A stretch of DNA of 64,000 bases from Homoserinimonas aerilata (GCF_006716125.1 NZ_VFOM01000001.1:992001-1056000), one strand, 5' to 3'; numbered from the stretch's first letter, positions 46,187 to 55,982 are shown. The notes: generated by a model not told the origin, from the sequence alone. Numbers and translations are program-made.

Positions 46187-48268
46187 GTGGCGAGTTCTGA
46201 TTACTCCGCACGGCATCTTTCCGTTCTCGAGGGGCTCGAGGCGGTACGTAAGCGCCCGGGGATGTATATCGGCTCCACTGACTCTCGCGGTCTCATGCAC
46301 TGCCTCTGGGAGATCATCGACAATTCCGTCGACGAGGCTCTCGGTGGGCATGGCAGCGCCATAGAAATCGTGCTGCATCCCGATGACAGCGTCGAGGTGC
46401 GTGATCACGCCCGCGGCATCCCTGTCGACATCGAGCCCAAGACGGGCCTCTCCGGCGTCGAGGTCGTCTTCACGAAGTTGCATGCCGGTGGCAAGTTCGG
46501 CAGCGGTTCCTATGCATCCTCCGGTGGTCTCCACGGTGTCGGTGCCTCCGTCGTGAACGCTCTCTCCGAGCGACTCGATGTGCAGGTCGATCGCGATGGC
46601 AAGACCTGGGCCATGTCGTTCCATCGCGGTGAGCCGGGCACCTTCGCCGACAAGGGCGAGCCTCGCCCGGATGCCCCTTTCACCCCGTTCGAGAAGGGCA
46701 GCGAACTGCGTGTGGTCGGCAAGGTTGCCAAGGGCGTCACCGGAACCCGTGTTCGCTATTGGGCTGACCCGCAGATCTTCACAAAGGGCACGGCGTTTCA
46801 GGCGGAGGAACTGCTGTCCAGGGTGCGGCAGACGGCATTCCTCGTGGGAGGGCTCGAGCTTCGGGTCATCGACGAGCGCGCCGATGCTCCTGTCACTGAG
46901 ACGTTCCGCTTCGACGGCGGTATCTCCGAGTACGTTGACTTCCTCTCCCCGGACACCGCCCTCACCAGCACCTGGCGGATGACCGGCACCGGCAGCTTCA
47001 AGGAGACCGTGCCCGTGCTCGACGACCGCGGGCACATGGTCGCGACGGAGCTGGAACGCGAGTGCGAGGTCGACATCGCCCTGCGCTGGGGCACCGGCTA
47101 CGACACGGTCTTCCGGAGCTACGTCAACATCATCGCCACGCCGAAGGGTGGAACCCATCAGGCGGGCTTCGAGCAGGGACTGATGAAGTTCCTGCGCAGC
47201 CAGGTGGAGCAGAACGCCCGACGCCTCAAGGTCGGAAACGACAAGCTGGAGAAGGACGACATCCTCGCAGGTCTCACCGCGGTGCTGACCGTCCGCCTGC
47301 CCGAGCCGCAGTTCGAGGGCCAGACGAAGGAGATCCTCGGCACTCCTGCAGTGAAGGCGATCGTCACGCAGGTGGTCGCTCAGCAGCTCAAGGAGCGCTT
47401 CAGTTCCAGCAAGCGTGACGACAAGACGCAGGCGTCTCTCGTCCTGGACAAGATCGTCGCCGAGATGAAGTCGCGCGTGTCGGCGCGGACGCACAAGGAG
47501 ACCCAGCGCCGCAAGAACGCGCTGGAGAACTCGTCGCTTCCGGCCAAGCTGGTCGATTGCCGCAGCAACGACGTGGCCAACAGCGAGCTCTTCATCGTCG
47601 AGGGCGATTCCGCGCTCGGCACGGCGAAGCTTGCGCGTGACAGCGAATATCAGGCCCTGCTGCCCATCCGCGGCAAGATTCTGAATGTGCAGAAGGCATC
47701 CGTCGCCGACATGCTCTCGAATGCGGAGTGCGCGTCCATCATCCAGGTGATCGGTGCCGGTTCGGGCCGTAGCTTCGATCTCAGCGCCGCCCGCTACGGC
47801 AAGGTGATCATCATGAGCGATGCGGATGTCGACGGTGCTCACATCCGCACCCTTCTGCTGACACTGTTCCACCGTTACATGCCCGACATGATCAGGGACG
47901 GGCGCATCTACGCGGCGGTTCCGCCTCTGCACCGTGTCGTCGTGATGAATCCGGGTTCCAAGCCCAACGAGACCCTGTACACCTATTCGGAGGCCGAGCT
48001 TCAGCGCCTGCTTGCTCAGCTCGCGAAGAGCGGCAAGCGCTACCAGGACCCGATCCAGCGCTACAAGGGCCTCGGAGAGATGGATGCCGAGCAGCTGGCG
48101 ACGACGACAATGGATCGCAAACATCGCCTGCTGAGGCGAGTGAACGTGTCTGATGCGGCCGCTGCCGACAAAGTCTTCGAGCTGCTCATGGGCAACGATG
48201 TGGCCCCGCGTAAGGAGTTCATCATCGCGGGTTCGGATGCCCTGAGCCGGGACCGTATCGACGTCTAG
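46187..48268 (+). CDS. parE: DNA topoisomerase IV subunit B
   Basis: A 693-residue type IIA topoisomerase ATPase subunit. GHKL ATPase: WEIIDNSVDEALGGHG (Glu, Asn), DHARGIPVDIEP and GGLHGVGASVVNAL; transducer with the lysine of QTKE; TOPRIM: FIVEGDSALGTAKLAR and IIMSDADVDGAHIRTLLLT. It lacks the long insert of gammaproteobacterial GyrB. GTG start with AAGGAG. It converges on parC 62 bases away, so subunits are transcribed toward each other, as in other Microbacteriaceae-like genomes. Distinguishing ParE from GyrB rests on the neighbour and on the expectation of gyrBA near oriC. Confidence 0.88.
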   Translation: MASSDYSARHLSVLEGLEAVRKRPGMYIGSTDSRGLMHCLWEIIDNSVDEALGGHGSAIEIVLHPDDSVEVRDHARGIPVDIEPKTGLSGVEVVFTKLHAGGKFGSGSYASSGGLHGVGASVVNALSERLDVQVDRDGKTWAMSFHRGEPGTFADKGEPRPDAPFTPFEKGSELRVVGKVAKGVTGTRVRYWADPQIFTKGTAFQAEELLSRVRQTAFLVGGLELRVIDERADAPVTETFRFDGGISEYVDFLSPDTALTSTWRMTGTGSFKETVPVLDDRGHMVATELERECEVDIALRWGTGYDTVFRSYVNIIATPKGGTHQAGFEQGLMKFLRSQVEQNARRLKVGNDKLEKDDILAGLTAVLTVRLPEPQFEGQTKEILGTPAVKAIVTQVVAQQLKERFSSSKRDDKTQASLVLDKIVAEMKSRVSARTHKETQRRKNALENSSLPAKLVDCRSNDVANSELFIVEGDSALGTAKLARDSEYQALLPIRGKILNVQKASVADMLSNAECASIIQVIGAGSGRSFDLSAARYGKVIIMSDADVDGAHIRTLLLTLFHRYMPDMIRDGRIYAAVPPLHRVVVMNPGSKPNETLYTYSEAELQRLLAQLAKSGKRYQDPIQRYKGLGEMDAEQLATTTMDRKHRLLRRVNVSDAAAADKVFELLMGNDVAPRKEFIIAGSDALSRDRIDV

Positions 48269-48330
48269 GATCCGCAGCGCGGCGGCGTGGCACAGCGCGG
48301 CGACGCGGCTCGCCCGGCGCTGAGCGGGCC

Positions 48331-50793
48331 TCAGGCTCCGTAGGCGTGCCCGATGGAGTCGATCACGTCGTCGAGCAGCGTACCCGAGGCATCCCTGCGT
48401 GCGCCGGAGTCAGGAAGCTGCCGCACGGTTCCGTTCGCGGCGACGGCGTGAACGGGGGCGGGCCCGGCCCACGCGAGCACCAGCACATCTTCACCCTTGA
48501 GGAGGGAGTGCGCACGCACGCCGCCCGTGGCCCGACCCTTGCCGGGGAACTCGGAGAAGGCACTCACCTTGGCCCGTCCGGGATCGGTTCCCGGGATGGT
48601 CGCGCTCGAACCGGAGACCGTGGCGACGACGGCTGCGGCCCGATCGCCGATGACGCCGAAGTGGATGGCACGGGCGCCTGCGGAGAGCTTGATGCCGGCC
48701 ATGCCGCCGGCGGTGCGCCCTTGTGGGCGCACGGCTGAAGCACCGAAGTGGAGCAGTTGGGCGTCGGAGGTGACGAAGACGAGTTCTGCGTCGTCGGGCG
48801 CCTCTGCGGCCCCGATGACCTCGTCACCGGGCTTGAGCGCGATGACCTCGAAATCTGGTCTGTTCGCCTGCTCGCCGGGGGAGAGGCGCTTGACGACCCC
48901 CTGCAGGGTCCCCAGCGCAAGCGGTGTCTCGGAGGTGAAGGACACAAGCGCCAGAACCTTCTCCCTGCGGGGATCGATGCCGATGTACTCCGCGACCTTC
49001 CGCCCCGCTGCGAGCGAGACCGACGACTCGGGCACGACCGGCAGGTCGACGGGGGAGAAGCGGATGATCCGCCCGAGGGTGGTGACCGCGCCGATCTCGC
49101 TCCTGCTGGTGGTGTGCACATCGGAGAGGATCGCATCATGCTTCGCCCGCCTGGCTGCCGGCGTGACACCGTCGAGGGCGCCTTCGGCCAGGTCGATGCG
49201 AACGATCTGTCCCGTCGTGGAGAGCAGCACGCGACAGGGCGTGTCGGCGATCTCAAGAACCGGGGAGGATGCCGAGGCTCCCTTGGCCACGACGTTGCGG
49301 CTCGCCTCGGTGAGCAGGGTGCGCCGGGGCGTGCCGAATTCTTCGGCGACCTGCTCGAGTTCGTCACCGACGAGTGCACGGATGCGTGCCGAGTCCGAGA
49401 GCAGGAGTTCCAGCTCGGCGATCTCGGCCCGGAGCTTGTCACGCTCGGTCTCCAACTCGATGCGGGAGAAGCGGGTGAGTCGCCGAAGCCGTAGCTCCAG
49501 GATGTATTCGGCCTGAAGCTGGCTGAGGTCGAAGACATCGATCAGCCTGTTGCGTGCCTGTTCCCCGTCATCGCTCGCGCGGATGACCTGGATGACCTCG
49601 TCGATGTCGAGGATGGCCACAAGAAGCCCTTCGACGAGGTGCAGGCGCTCCTGCCTCCTTGCGAGGCGATAGCGGCTGCGCCTCGTCGTGACCGACACAC
49701 GGTGATCGACGTAGACCTGCAGGAGCTCCTTCAACCCGAGGGTCTTGGGGCCACCGCCGACGAGCGCAACATTGTTGATGTTGAACTGGTCTTCGAGAGG
49801 CGTGTGCTTGTAGAGCTGCTCGAGCACCGCTTCGGGGTTGAAGCCGGTCTTGATGCCGATGACGAGTCTGAGCCCGTGCTTGCGGTCGGTGAGGTCGGTG
49901 ACGTCGGAGATCCCGCTGAGCTTCTTGGAGCCCACACCGTCCTTGATCTTCTCGATGACCTTCTCGGCGCCGACCATGTAGGGGAGCTCCGTGACGATGA
50001 GCCCCATCTTGCGGGCCGTGATCGATTCGATGGAGACCCTGGCGCGGGTCTTGAAGCTGCCACGGCCCGTCTCGTAGGCATCGCGAACACCGGAGAGTCC
50101 GACGATCGTTCCACCCGTCGGAAGATCGGGCCCGGGAACGTACGCCATCAGTTCGTCGAGTGGTGCATCCGGATTCTGCAGAAGATGCCTGGCTGCGCCG
50201 ACCACCTCGATGAGGTTGTGCGGCACCATGTTCGTCGCCATGCCGACCGCGATTCCGGTCGCCCCGTTGACGAGGAGGTTGGGGAACGCCGCAGGAAGGA
50301 CTTCGGGCTGGGTCAGTTGATTGTCGTAGTTGGGTACGAAGTCGACGACGTCTTCGTCGAGGTCTGCGGTGAGTGCGAGAGCAGCGGCGGTGAGCCTGGC
50401 CTCCGTGTAGCGGGGGGCAGCCGGGCCGTCGTCGAGGGAGCCGAAGTTGCCGTGCCCGTCGACGAGGGGGACGCGCATGATGAACGGCTGGTTGAGGCGC
50501 ACCATCGCGTCGTAGATGGAGGCGTCACCGTGCGGATGCAGCTTGCCCATGACGTCGCCGACGACGCGCGCGGACTTGACATGGCCGCGGTCTGGTCGAA
50601 GCCCCATCTCGGTCATCTGGAAGAGGATGCGTCGCTGTACCGGCTTGAGTCCGTCGCGGGCATCGGGGAGGGCCCGCGAGTAGATCACGGAATAGGCATA
50701 CTCGAGGAACGAGCCTTCCATCTCGGTGGCGAGATCGACGTCGTCGATGCGTTCCTGGGAGTCGTCGGCGGGGGCTTTGGCAGATGTAGTCAT
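48331..50793 (-). CDS. parC: DNA topoisomerase IV subunit A
   Basis: An 820-residue DNA breakage-reunion subunit. The catalytic Tyr129 is in [10 protein letters not shown], with the preceding Arg; the winged-helix segment [18 protein letters not shown] carries Ala91 at the position of the quinolone-contacting Ser of E. coli ParC Ser80 / GyrA Ser83. Tower and coiled coil follow, then a six-bladed C-terminal beta-pinwheel (residues about 500-800) without a clear GyrA box, which agrees with topoisomerase IV. ATG 50793 with GAGGG six bases upstream; only 11 bases separate it from the divergent phosphodiesterase gene. Confidence 0.88.
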   Translation of the reverse strand: MTTSAKAPADDSQERIDDVDLATEMEGSFLEYAYSVIYSRALPDARDGLKPVQRRILFQMTEMGLRPDRGHVKSARVVGDVMGKLHPHGDASIYDAMVRLNQPFIMRVPLVDGHGNFGSLDDGPAAPRYTEARLTAAALALTADLDEDVVDFVPNYDNQLTQPEVLPAAFPNLLVNGATGIAVGMATNMVPHNLIEVVGAARHLLQNPDAPLDELMAYVPGPDLPTGGTIVGLSGVRDAYETGRGSFKTRARVSIESITARKMGLIVTELPYMVGAEKVIEKIKDGVGSKKLSGISDVTDLTDRKHGLRLVIGIKTGFNPEAVLEQLYKHTPLEDQFNINNVALVGGGPKTLGLKELLQVYVDHRVSVTTRRSRYRLARRQERLHLVEGLLVAILDIDEVIQVIRASDDGEQARNRLIDVFDLSQLQAEYILELRLRRLTRFSRIELETERDKLRAEIAELELLLSDSARIRALVGDELEQVAEEFGTPRRTLLTEASRNVVAKGASASSPVLEIADTPCRVLLSTTGQIVRIDLAEGALDGVTPAARRAKHDAILSDVHTTSRSEIGAVTTLGRIIRFSPVDLPVVPESSVSLAAGRKVAEYIGIDPRREKVLALVSFTSETPLALGTLQGVVKRLSPGEQANRPDFEVIALKPGDEVIGAAEAPDDAELVFVTSDAQLLHFGASAVRPQGRTAGGMAGIKLSAGARAIHFGVIGDRAAAVVATVSGSSATIPGTDPGRAKVSAFSEFPGKGRATGGVRAHSLLKGEDVLVLAWAGPAPVHAVAANGTVRQLPDSGARRDASGTLLDDVIDSIGHAYGA

Positions 50794-50798
50794 AGGAT
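50793..50798 (+). promoter_or_regulatory. -10 box of leaderless phosphodiesterase gene
   Basis: TAGGAT, six bases before ATG 50805. Its first base is also the first base of the parC start codon on the other strand. Confidence 0.6.
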
Positions 50799-50804
50799 GC
50801 CCTC

Positions 50805-51956
50805 ATGTTACCGGCCCATCATTCCCACCGGTTCAGCCTTGCCGATGTGCTGTCGAGTTTGTTCGCTTCGGTGCGGCACGAGGACAACGCGCTGGATCTC
50901 CGCCCCGTGGATCGAGCGGTCGTGGTGGTGGCGGATGGCCTGGGCGTTGCAGCGCTGAGGGCGAGGTCCGGCCACGCCCGTTCACTCATGCGGATGCTCC
51001 TCGATGACACCGCACCGACGACGATCGGCTCCGGCTTTCCGACGACCACCGCTGCGGCCCTGGCGACTCTCACGACAGGGCACAACCCCGGTGAGCATGG
51101 CATCGTGGGATACACGGCCTTCGACGCAGCGCACGATCGGGTCGTGAACCAGCTCACCGGATGGGATGACCTCATGCCACCCGAGCGGTGGCAGCTCGAG
51201 CAGACCCTCTTCGAGCGTTCCGTCGCAGATGGCGTGCCTGCCTTCGTCGTGGGAGCCGCCCGCTATGCGGATTCCGGCTTCACCCGTGCCGTGCTCAGGG
51301 GAGCCGAGTTCCGTGCCTCACCGTCCATCGAGGGCCGCTTCGAGGTGGCCCGTGACATCCTCGATGCCAATGACAGGGCGCTCGTGTACCTGTACGTCCC
51401 CGAGCTCGACCAGGTCTCGCACCGCCACGGCTGGGAGTCCGAGCAGTGGATCGCCCGTCTTGAGGAGCTTGACTCCGCCGTCCGGATGTTCTCGGCCGGG
51501 TTGCGTGAGGGAGAGGGGGCCCTGCTCACCGCCGATCATGGTGTGCTCGACGTCCCCGCAGGCTCACACGTTCACTTCGATGAGATTCCGGGACTCCTCG
51601 ACGGCATCCGCCATGTCGCAGGCGAACCGCGCTGCCTGCAGCTGCACTGGGATCCGGATGCCGATGAGGCGCTTCGTGCTCGGACGCTCGCTGCGTGGCA
51701 GGCCAGCGAGAGCGCCAGGTCGTGGGTGGTGACCAGGGAGGAGGCTGTCGCGGCAGGCTGGTTCGGCCCTGTGGTCAAGCCCGAGGTGCTGCCGCGGATC
51801 GGCGATGTCCTCGTGGCCGCCCGCGACGGGATCGCCTATTACGACACCCGAACGGCGACCGCCTCCGCGCGCGCCATGGTCGGCCAGCACGGCTCCGTCT
51901 CGTCAGCCGAGACGGAGATCCCGCTGCTGCGAATGGGCGACTACGCCGCATCCTGA
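50805..51956 (+). CDS. Alkaline phosphatase superfamily phosphodiesterase/nucleotide pyrophosphatase
   Basis: A 383-residue metal-dependent hydrolase. First metal ligand and nucleophile: VVADGLGVAALRA and GFPTTTAAALATLTTGHNPG (Thr nucleophile); further ligands in YVPELDQVSHRHGWES (Asp, His) and LLTADHGVLDVP (Asp-His) and a late His in GQHGSVSS. The layout is that of type I phosphodiesterases that cleave nucleotide or sugar-nucleotide phosphodiesters; the substrate is unknown. No signal peptide is present, so it acts in the cytoplasm or is exported by another route. Leaderless start with a promoter sharing bases with the parC start codon. Confidence 0.85.
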   Translation: MLPAHHSHRFSLADVLSSLFASVRHEDNALDLRPVDRAVVVVADGLGVAALRARSGHARSLMRMLLDDTAPTTIGSGFPTTTAAALATLTTGHNPGEHGIVGYTAFDAAHDRVVNQLTGWDDLMPPERWQLEQTLFERSVADGVPAFVVGAARYADSGFTRAVLRGAEFRASPSIEGRFEVARDILDANDRALVYLYVPELDQVSHRHGWESEQWIARLEELDSAVRMFSAGLREGEGALLTADHGVLDVPAGSHVHFDEIPGLLDGIRHVAGEPRCLQLHWDPDADEALRARTLAAWQASESARSWVVTREEAVAAGWFGPVVKPEVLPRIGDVLVAARDGIAYYDTRTATASARAMVGQHGSVSSAETEIPLLRMGDYAAS

Positions 51957-51987
51957 TCTGGTTGCGTCGCGAAGGTGCTTCTCGGCC

Positions 51988-53064
51988 TCAGTCGTCGTCG
52001 GACTTGGCGCCGAAGACGATGTCGTCCCAGCTCGGCATCGACACCCTGCCCTTTCGGCCACCCTTGGCGATGGAGGCGACCGGCGTGGGGCGACTCTCGT
52101 CGCGAGCTGACGGCGTTGAAGGACCGGATGGATCTGCCTCGTCGTCTCCGTTGAAATCGTCGAGGGGAATGTCGATCACCCGGATGCTGCCGGTGGAGGG
52201 GTGCGAGGCCTTTGCCTCCTCGAGCTCGTCATAGCCGGCGGGTTCGCGTTCACCTCGGCGGCGACGCAGGGCCTCGAGCAGATCTGCGGTGTGACCGGAC
52301 TCGGCCGTGGACGCATCGGGCGAACGGTTGATGGCGGCGGCGGCCACCGCGGGGTCGGATGCCCTCGTGAATGGGATCGGGTCGACGTAGGGGGCTGTGT
52401 CCTGGTGCTCGAGATCCCGGTCGGTGAACGCTCCGCTGTCGAAGCGCGAGGTGTCGGGGGTTCGCGGTTCCCCTCCCACCGCACGGAGGCGGGGGATGAG
52501 GGATCCGGTCAACTCTCCCTGCTGCGAGAGCGCGATGGCCTCATTCCCGAGAGGCACGAGCGTCGACTTCTTCGGGTCGAACTGCCAGCGGGCGTCGTGT
52601 TCGATCTCGTCTGCGGTGAAGGAGAGCTTGACGATCCAGCCGGATTCGACATCCTTCCAGCTCGCCCAGCGGATGTCGGCGGCACCGAGATCGCCGAGGC
52701 GCTCCTGGATGACCTGGCCGAAGGTTCCGCCATCGAGCGGACTCGTGTCCTGGGCGGTGTGCACGGGGACGGCGAGCGCGGCGGTCACGACGAACTCACG
52801 CTCCGCGAGAACGGGGCGTTCGAACTTCTGGATGTACTCGACGGATGCCCCCGTCATCGAGGCGACGTCGTCGGCGGACATTCCCGCGCGGATGTGTTGC
52901 TGGATCTCCTTGGGGGCGACCTTGCGGCCTCCCTGCGGTTCGGGGCTGCTCTGGCGGACCTTCGACCGCAGCGCTTCGTCGATGGGGATGCGGAAACGTG
53001 CGCCGTCCTCTGTTGCGACGAGGAGTGCGCCGTTCTCAACTCCGATGACTCTCAGGTCTTGCAT
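51988..53064 (-). CDS. sepH: Septation protein SepH
   Basis: A 358-residue actinobacterial cell-division protein that interacts with FtsZ. N-terminal DUF3071 domain (about 1-175): MQDLRVIGVENGALLVATED, then a helix-turn-helix-like segment SADDVASMTGASVEYIQKFE, and WASWKDVESGWIVKLSF. A long acidic, disordered middle is followed by the conserved C-terminal end MPSWDDIVFGAK, the expected FtsZ-contact region. It probably promotes Z-ring assembly. Gene order sepH near DUF4193, DUF3093 and dut is the standard one in actinobacteria. Confidence 0.93.
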   Translation of the reverse strand: MQDLRVIGVENGALLVATEDGARFRIPIDEALRSKVRQSSPEPQGGRKVAPKEIQQHIRAGMSADDVASMTGASVEYIQKFERPVLAEREFVVTAALAVPVHTAQDTSPLDGGTFGQVIQERLGDLGAADIRWASWKDVESGWIVKLSFTADEIEHDARWQFDPKKSTLVPLGNEAIALSQQGELTGSLIPRLRAVGGEPRTPDTSRFDSGAFTDRDLEHQDTAPYVDPIPFTRASDPAVAAAAINRSPDASTAESGHTADLLEALRRRRGEREPAGYDELEEAKASHPSTGSIRVIDIPLDDFNGDDEADPSGPSTPSARDESRPTPVASIAKGGRKGRVSMPSWDDIVFGAKSDDD

Positions 53065-53268
53065 GCTGATCGCCTCTCAGGCCGTCGTGATTCGCCTCTA
53101 GATTGTCATGTGTTCCGCGATCCGGAGGGGAATAACCCGGGCGTGCCGTAAGTTGCCTAGGACGTAACGAAAAAGACGCGAAAGTGCCGTTTGCTATTCG
53201 CACGAGTAATAAGGCAAACTGTCGCCGCCGATGGAGAACTTTCGGCGGATCACAAGAACTGGATGGGC

Positions 53269-53562
53269 ATGGCAACCGACTACGACGCACCTCGTAAGAC
53301 CGATGATGACTCCGAGAGCATCGAGGCACTGAAGGAGCGCGTACCAGACAAGATGTCGGGAGTCGTCGACTCCGACGATGCCGACAATCCTGGTGGCTTC
53401 GAGCTCCCCGGCGCAGACCTCTCAGACCTCGACCTCGATGTCGTCGTCCTCCCGCCGCAGGCCGACGAGTTCACCTGCATCAGCTGTTTCCTGGTCAAGC
53501 ACCGCTCACAGATCGACCACACCGAGAAGCTCGGCGCGGTCTGCCTGGAGTGCGCTGCCTGA
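53269..53562 (+). CDS. DUF4193 domain-containing protein
   Basis: A 97-residue actinobacterial protein of unknown function. Family pattern: MATDYDAPRKTDDD, DKMSGVVDSDDADNPGGFEL and ELPGADLSDLDLDV, then two zinc-type CxxC pairs, FTCISCFLV and AVCLECAA at the very end. ATG 53269 gives the canonical N-terminus; the longer frame from 53191 adds 26 unconserved residues. Two small stems precede it (GTTTGC/GCAAAC at 53189-53219 and CCGCCGA/TCGGCGG at about 53225-53249). Confidence 0.92.
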   Translation: MATDYDAPRKTDDDSESIEALKERVPDKMSGVVDSDDADNPGGFELPGADLSDLDLDVVVLPPQADEFTCISCFLVKHRSQIDHTEKLGAVCLECAA

Positions 53563-53584
53563 TCCCGAGTACGGCCCGGCTGGC

Positions 53585-54031
53585 TCAGGCGCCTGAACGC
53601 GCCTGGGCCACCGCCTGCACGAGAGCGTCTGGCCGTCTGCTTGACACGAGCCAGTAGGGCGTCGGATCGGCGGAATCGGCGACCTCGATGCGAACGACCG
53701 GTGGGATCCAGCCCCGAATGACGAGCCACGCCCGGGTGTCGAGCACGGGGCCCCTCTGCTTCGTCGCATCCTCGCCCTCATACGCCGTCGCATCACCCAC
53801 CATGCCGATCGGAAGGGATGCGCGGCCGGCCTTCAGCGACTCGCGCGTGACCTCGATCACAGGCGACGTCACGATGAGCAGGAGCGCGCTGCCCAGGTAG
53901 AGCGCGATGGCGACGATCACGCCGACCGTCGGGTTGATCGGCTGGAATACAAGGATGCAGGCGGGCACGACAAGCAGGAGCGCCACCAACAGTCCGACGG
54001 ACGGCCACAGCCGTTCACGGTAAAGGGTCAT
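53585..54031 (-). CDS. DUF3093 membrane protein
   Basis: A 148-residue protein with two helices near the N-terminus (about residues 9-27 and 33-54), then a soluble domain: VIEVTRESLKAGRASLPIG, RGPVLDTRAWLVIRGWIPP and the end YWLVSSRRPDALVQAV. This is the actinobacterial DUF3093 family; function unknown. ATG 54031 gives MTLYRERLWPS, the family start. It is divergent from dut and separated by 94 bases, as in mycobacteria (Rv2698/dut). Confidence 0.9.
   Translation of the reverse strand: MTLYRERLWPSVGLLVALLLVVPACILVFQPINPTVGVIVAIALYLGSALLLIVTSPVIEVTRESLKAGRASLPIGMVGDATAYEGEDATKQRGPVLDTRAWLVIRGWIPPVVRIEVADSADPTPYWLVSSRRPDALVQAVAQARSGA
53586..53605. terminator. Hairpin at convergent ends of DUF4193 and DUF3093 genes
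   Basis: CAGGCGC (53586-53592) and GCGCCTG (53599-53605), overlapping the last codons of the DUF3093 gene. No T-run is seen; it may slow polymerase between the convergent genes. Confidence 0.3.
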
Positions 54032-54113
54032 GCCTCTATTCGACCAGATCCAGGGTCGAGGCGGTGACATGTGCTGCTTCTGGGCCGTGCTGCAGGCACC
54101 CGGGAATCTGCAC

Positions 54114-54119
54114 TAGCCT
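54114..54119 (+). promoter_or_regulatory. -10 box of leaderless dut
   Basis: TAGCCT, six bases before GTG 54126. Confidence 0.55.
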
Positions 54120-54125
54120 CTTCTC

Positions 54126-54584
54126 GTGCCTGAAAGCATCCACGTACCGATCACCTGCGATCGCCTGCCGTCTTACGCGCACCCCGAAGACGCGGGCGCA
54201 GACCTCACGGCTTCCGAAGCGGTCGAATTGGCCCCCGGTGCCCGCGCCACCGTCGGAACGGGGACCTCGATTGCGCTGCCCGAGGGCTATGCGGCTTTCG
54301 TCATGCCCCGGAGCGGTCTTGCGGCCAGACATGGCATCGGCATCGTCAACGCCCCGGGAACGGTGGATGCGGGCTACCGCGGCGAGATCAGGGTCACCCT
54401 CATCAACACGGATGCTTCGGTGCCGTACTCTGTGGCAGTCGGCGACCGCATAGCGCAGCTCGTGATCATGCCGGTGGTCCAAGCCGAGTTCATCCCCGTC
54501 GACAGTCTTTCCGAGAGCCCACGCGGCACCTCGGGATTCGGATCGACAGGGTACCGAGACAGTGAAGAAGGAGCCAGGGAGTGA
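54126..54584 (+). CDS. dut: dUTP diphosphatase
   Basis: A 152-residue trimeric dUTPase that removes dUTP and supplies dUMP for thymidylate synthesis. All five motifs are present: 1 AHPEDAGADLTAS, 2 PRSGLAAR, 3 GTVDAGYRGEIRVTLIN, 4 GDRIAQLVI, 5 RGTSGFGSTG. GTG start with a leaderless promoter. Its stop overlaps the next start (GTGA), so the DUF3710 protein is translationally coupled. Confidence 0.96.
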   Translation: MPESIHVPITCDRLPSYAHPEDAGADLTASEAVELAPGARATVGTGTSIALPEGYAAFVMPRSGLAARHGIGIVNAPGTVDAGYRGEIRVTLINTDASVPYSVAVGDRIAQLVIMPVVQAEFIPVDSLSESPRGTSGFGSTGYRDSEEGARE

Positions 54585-55216
54585 GCGACACAACCCCCGA
54601 ATCAACGGACGCGACAGACGAGCAGGCGAAGTCGGCTCCGGCTGATCGCGCAGAGAACGGCCCCCTCGACGAGGCTGAGGCGAACCCCGTTCGGCCGTAT
54701 GTGGACCTCGGCGGCATCAAGATCCTGCCGCGCGAGGGCCTCCAGCTTCGGCTCGAGGTCGAGGAGGGCAGCAAGCGCGTGGTCGCTGTCGGGCTCGATT
54801 ATGCCGGCTCCACGCTTCAGGTCCAGCCGTTCGCGGCACCCCGTTCGAGCGGCCTGTGGCATGAGATCCGCCAGCAGATCTCCGAGCAGATCGCGAAGCA
54901 GGGTGGAACGACCAAGCTGACGACGGGCCCCTTCGGCCCCGAGCTGCTGGCTGAGATTCCGGCGAACGCCGCCGGACAGGCGGGCACGCGTCGCTTGGCG
55001 CGTTTCATCGGTGTCGATGGCCCGCGCTGGTTCCTCCGCGGAGTCATTGCAGGGCAGGGCGTGGTGGATGCCGAGGCGGCCGCAAAGATCGAGGAGCTGT
55101 TCCGCAGCGTCGTCGTGGTCCGGGGGAGCACCCCGATGCCACCGCGCGATCTCATCCCGCTGAATGTTCCGCGCACCGGTGGGCAGGAGCTGCCCACCCC
55201 GACGACGACGGCCTAG
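54581..55216 (+). CDS. DUF3710 domain-containing protein
   Basis: A 211-residue actinobacterial protein. Acidic N-terminus, then VRPYVDLGGIKILPREGLQL, LQVQPFAAPRSSGLWHEIR and GVDGPRWFLRGVIAG, all typical of DUF3710; PLNVPRTG closes it. Function unknown; homologues always stand after dut. GTG start overlaps the dut stop by four bases. One base separates its stop from the next GTG. Confidence 0.92.
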   Translation: MSDTTPESTDATDEQAKSAPADRAENGPLDEAEANPVRPYVDLGGIKILPREGLQLRLEVEEGSKRVVAVGLDYAGSTLQVQPFAAPRSSGLWHEIRQQISEQIAKQGGTTKLTTGPFGPELLAEIPANAAGQAGTRRLARFIGVDGPRWFLRGVIAGQGVVDAEAAAKIEELFRSVVVVRGSTPMPPRDLIPLNVPRTGGQELPTPTTTA

Positions 55217-55217
55217 C

Positions 55218-55982
55218 GTGGATTCCGCCTACCCCCAAGCGGGCGACCGTGACCGGCAGGATGACAGCACGGCCGAAGCTCTGAAGGAAGGCCTCGCGAG
55301 CGCAGCCAAGCGCGCCGGAATCGGGCAGGTCGCGCCGGGAGAGGTTCCGACGACCTCGTCGCTTCTCGCCGCAGTCGGTGGCATCCGCGGACTCGTCGAG
55401 TCGATCCTGCCCGGCTTCGGCTTCCTTCTCGCCTACACCTTCACCCAGGACCTCGTCATCTCGGTGTTGGCACCCGTCGTTCTCGCCGTCGGCTTCGTCG
55501 TGACGCGGGCGCTGGGGCGTACGACGATGATGCCGGCCGTCGCCGGACTCATCGGGATCGCCATCTCGGCGGCGTTCGCGCTGTTCACGGGGCGAGCTGA
55601 AGACAATTTCGTGCCCGGCCTCATCATCAATGTCGTCTCGGTTGTGGTGCTTCTCATCAGCCTCGTCACTCGGTGGCCGCTGATCGGGCTGATCGTGGGG
55701 CTGCTGACCAATGAGCTCACCGAATGGCGTGCCGACCGGGCGAAGCGCCGTGTGCTCACGGTCGCCACTTGGCTCTGGGTCGGTTTGTTCTCCGCGCGCC
55801 TGCTGGTGCAGGCACCGCTCTACTTCTCCAGCAGCACCGAGGCGCTTGCCGCCACGAAGCTGCTCATGGGTGTCCCGCTGTATGCGGGGGTTCTGTGGGT
55901 GACCTGGCTTCTGGCGCGCACCGTGTACTCCCGCCAGGCTCCTGAGGGTGCGGATGAGAGCTCACGAGGCGATTCCGCCTGA
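55218..55982 (+). CDS. DUF3159 membrane protein
   Basis: A 254-residue protein with about five or six helices. Family landmarks: SLLAAVGGIRGLVESILPG at about residues 50-68, LGRTTMMPAVAGLIGIAISA, the repeated EDNFVPGLIINVVSV, and WRADRAKRRVLTVATWLWVG. Function unknown. Start GTG 55218 is one base after the DUF3710 stop, so it is the third gene of the dut operon; the OB-fold gene found between these two in mycobacteria is not present here. Confidence 0.9.
   Translation: MDSAYPQAGDRDRQDDSTAEALKEGLASAAKRAGIGQVAPGEVPTTSSLLAAVGGIRGLVESILPGFGFLLAYTFTQDLVISVLAPVVLAVGFVVTRALGRTTMMPAVAGLIGIAISAAFALFTGRAEDNFVPGLIINVVSVVVLLISLVTRWPLIGLIVGLLTNELTEWRADRAKRRVLTVATWLWVGLFSARLLVQAPLYFSSSTEALAATKLLMGVPLYAGVLWVTWLLARTVYSRQAPEGADESSRGDSA

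Noticed and set aside
45998..48124. 708-aa minus-strand open frame
   Set aside because: It is the antisense of parE; no domain is recognisable and parE motifs are complete.
48269..48330. Terminator between parE and parC
   Set aside because: GC-rich repeats of GCGGC are present but no clean stem with a T-run could be drawn.
49639..50958. 439-aa plus-strand open frame, opposite to parC
   Set aside because: Translation is rich in Glu/Arg/Val without motif and runs into the true phosphodiesterase start in a different frame.
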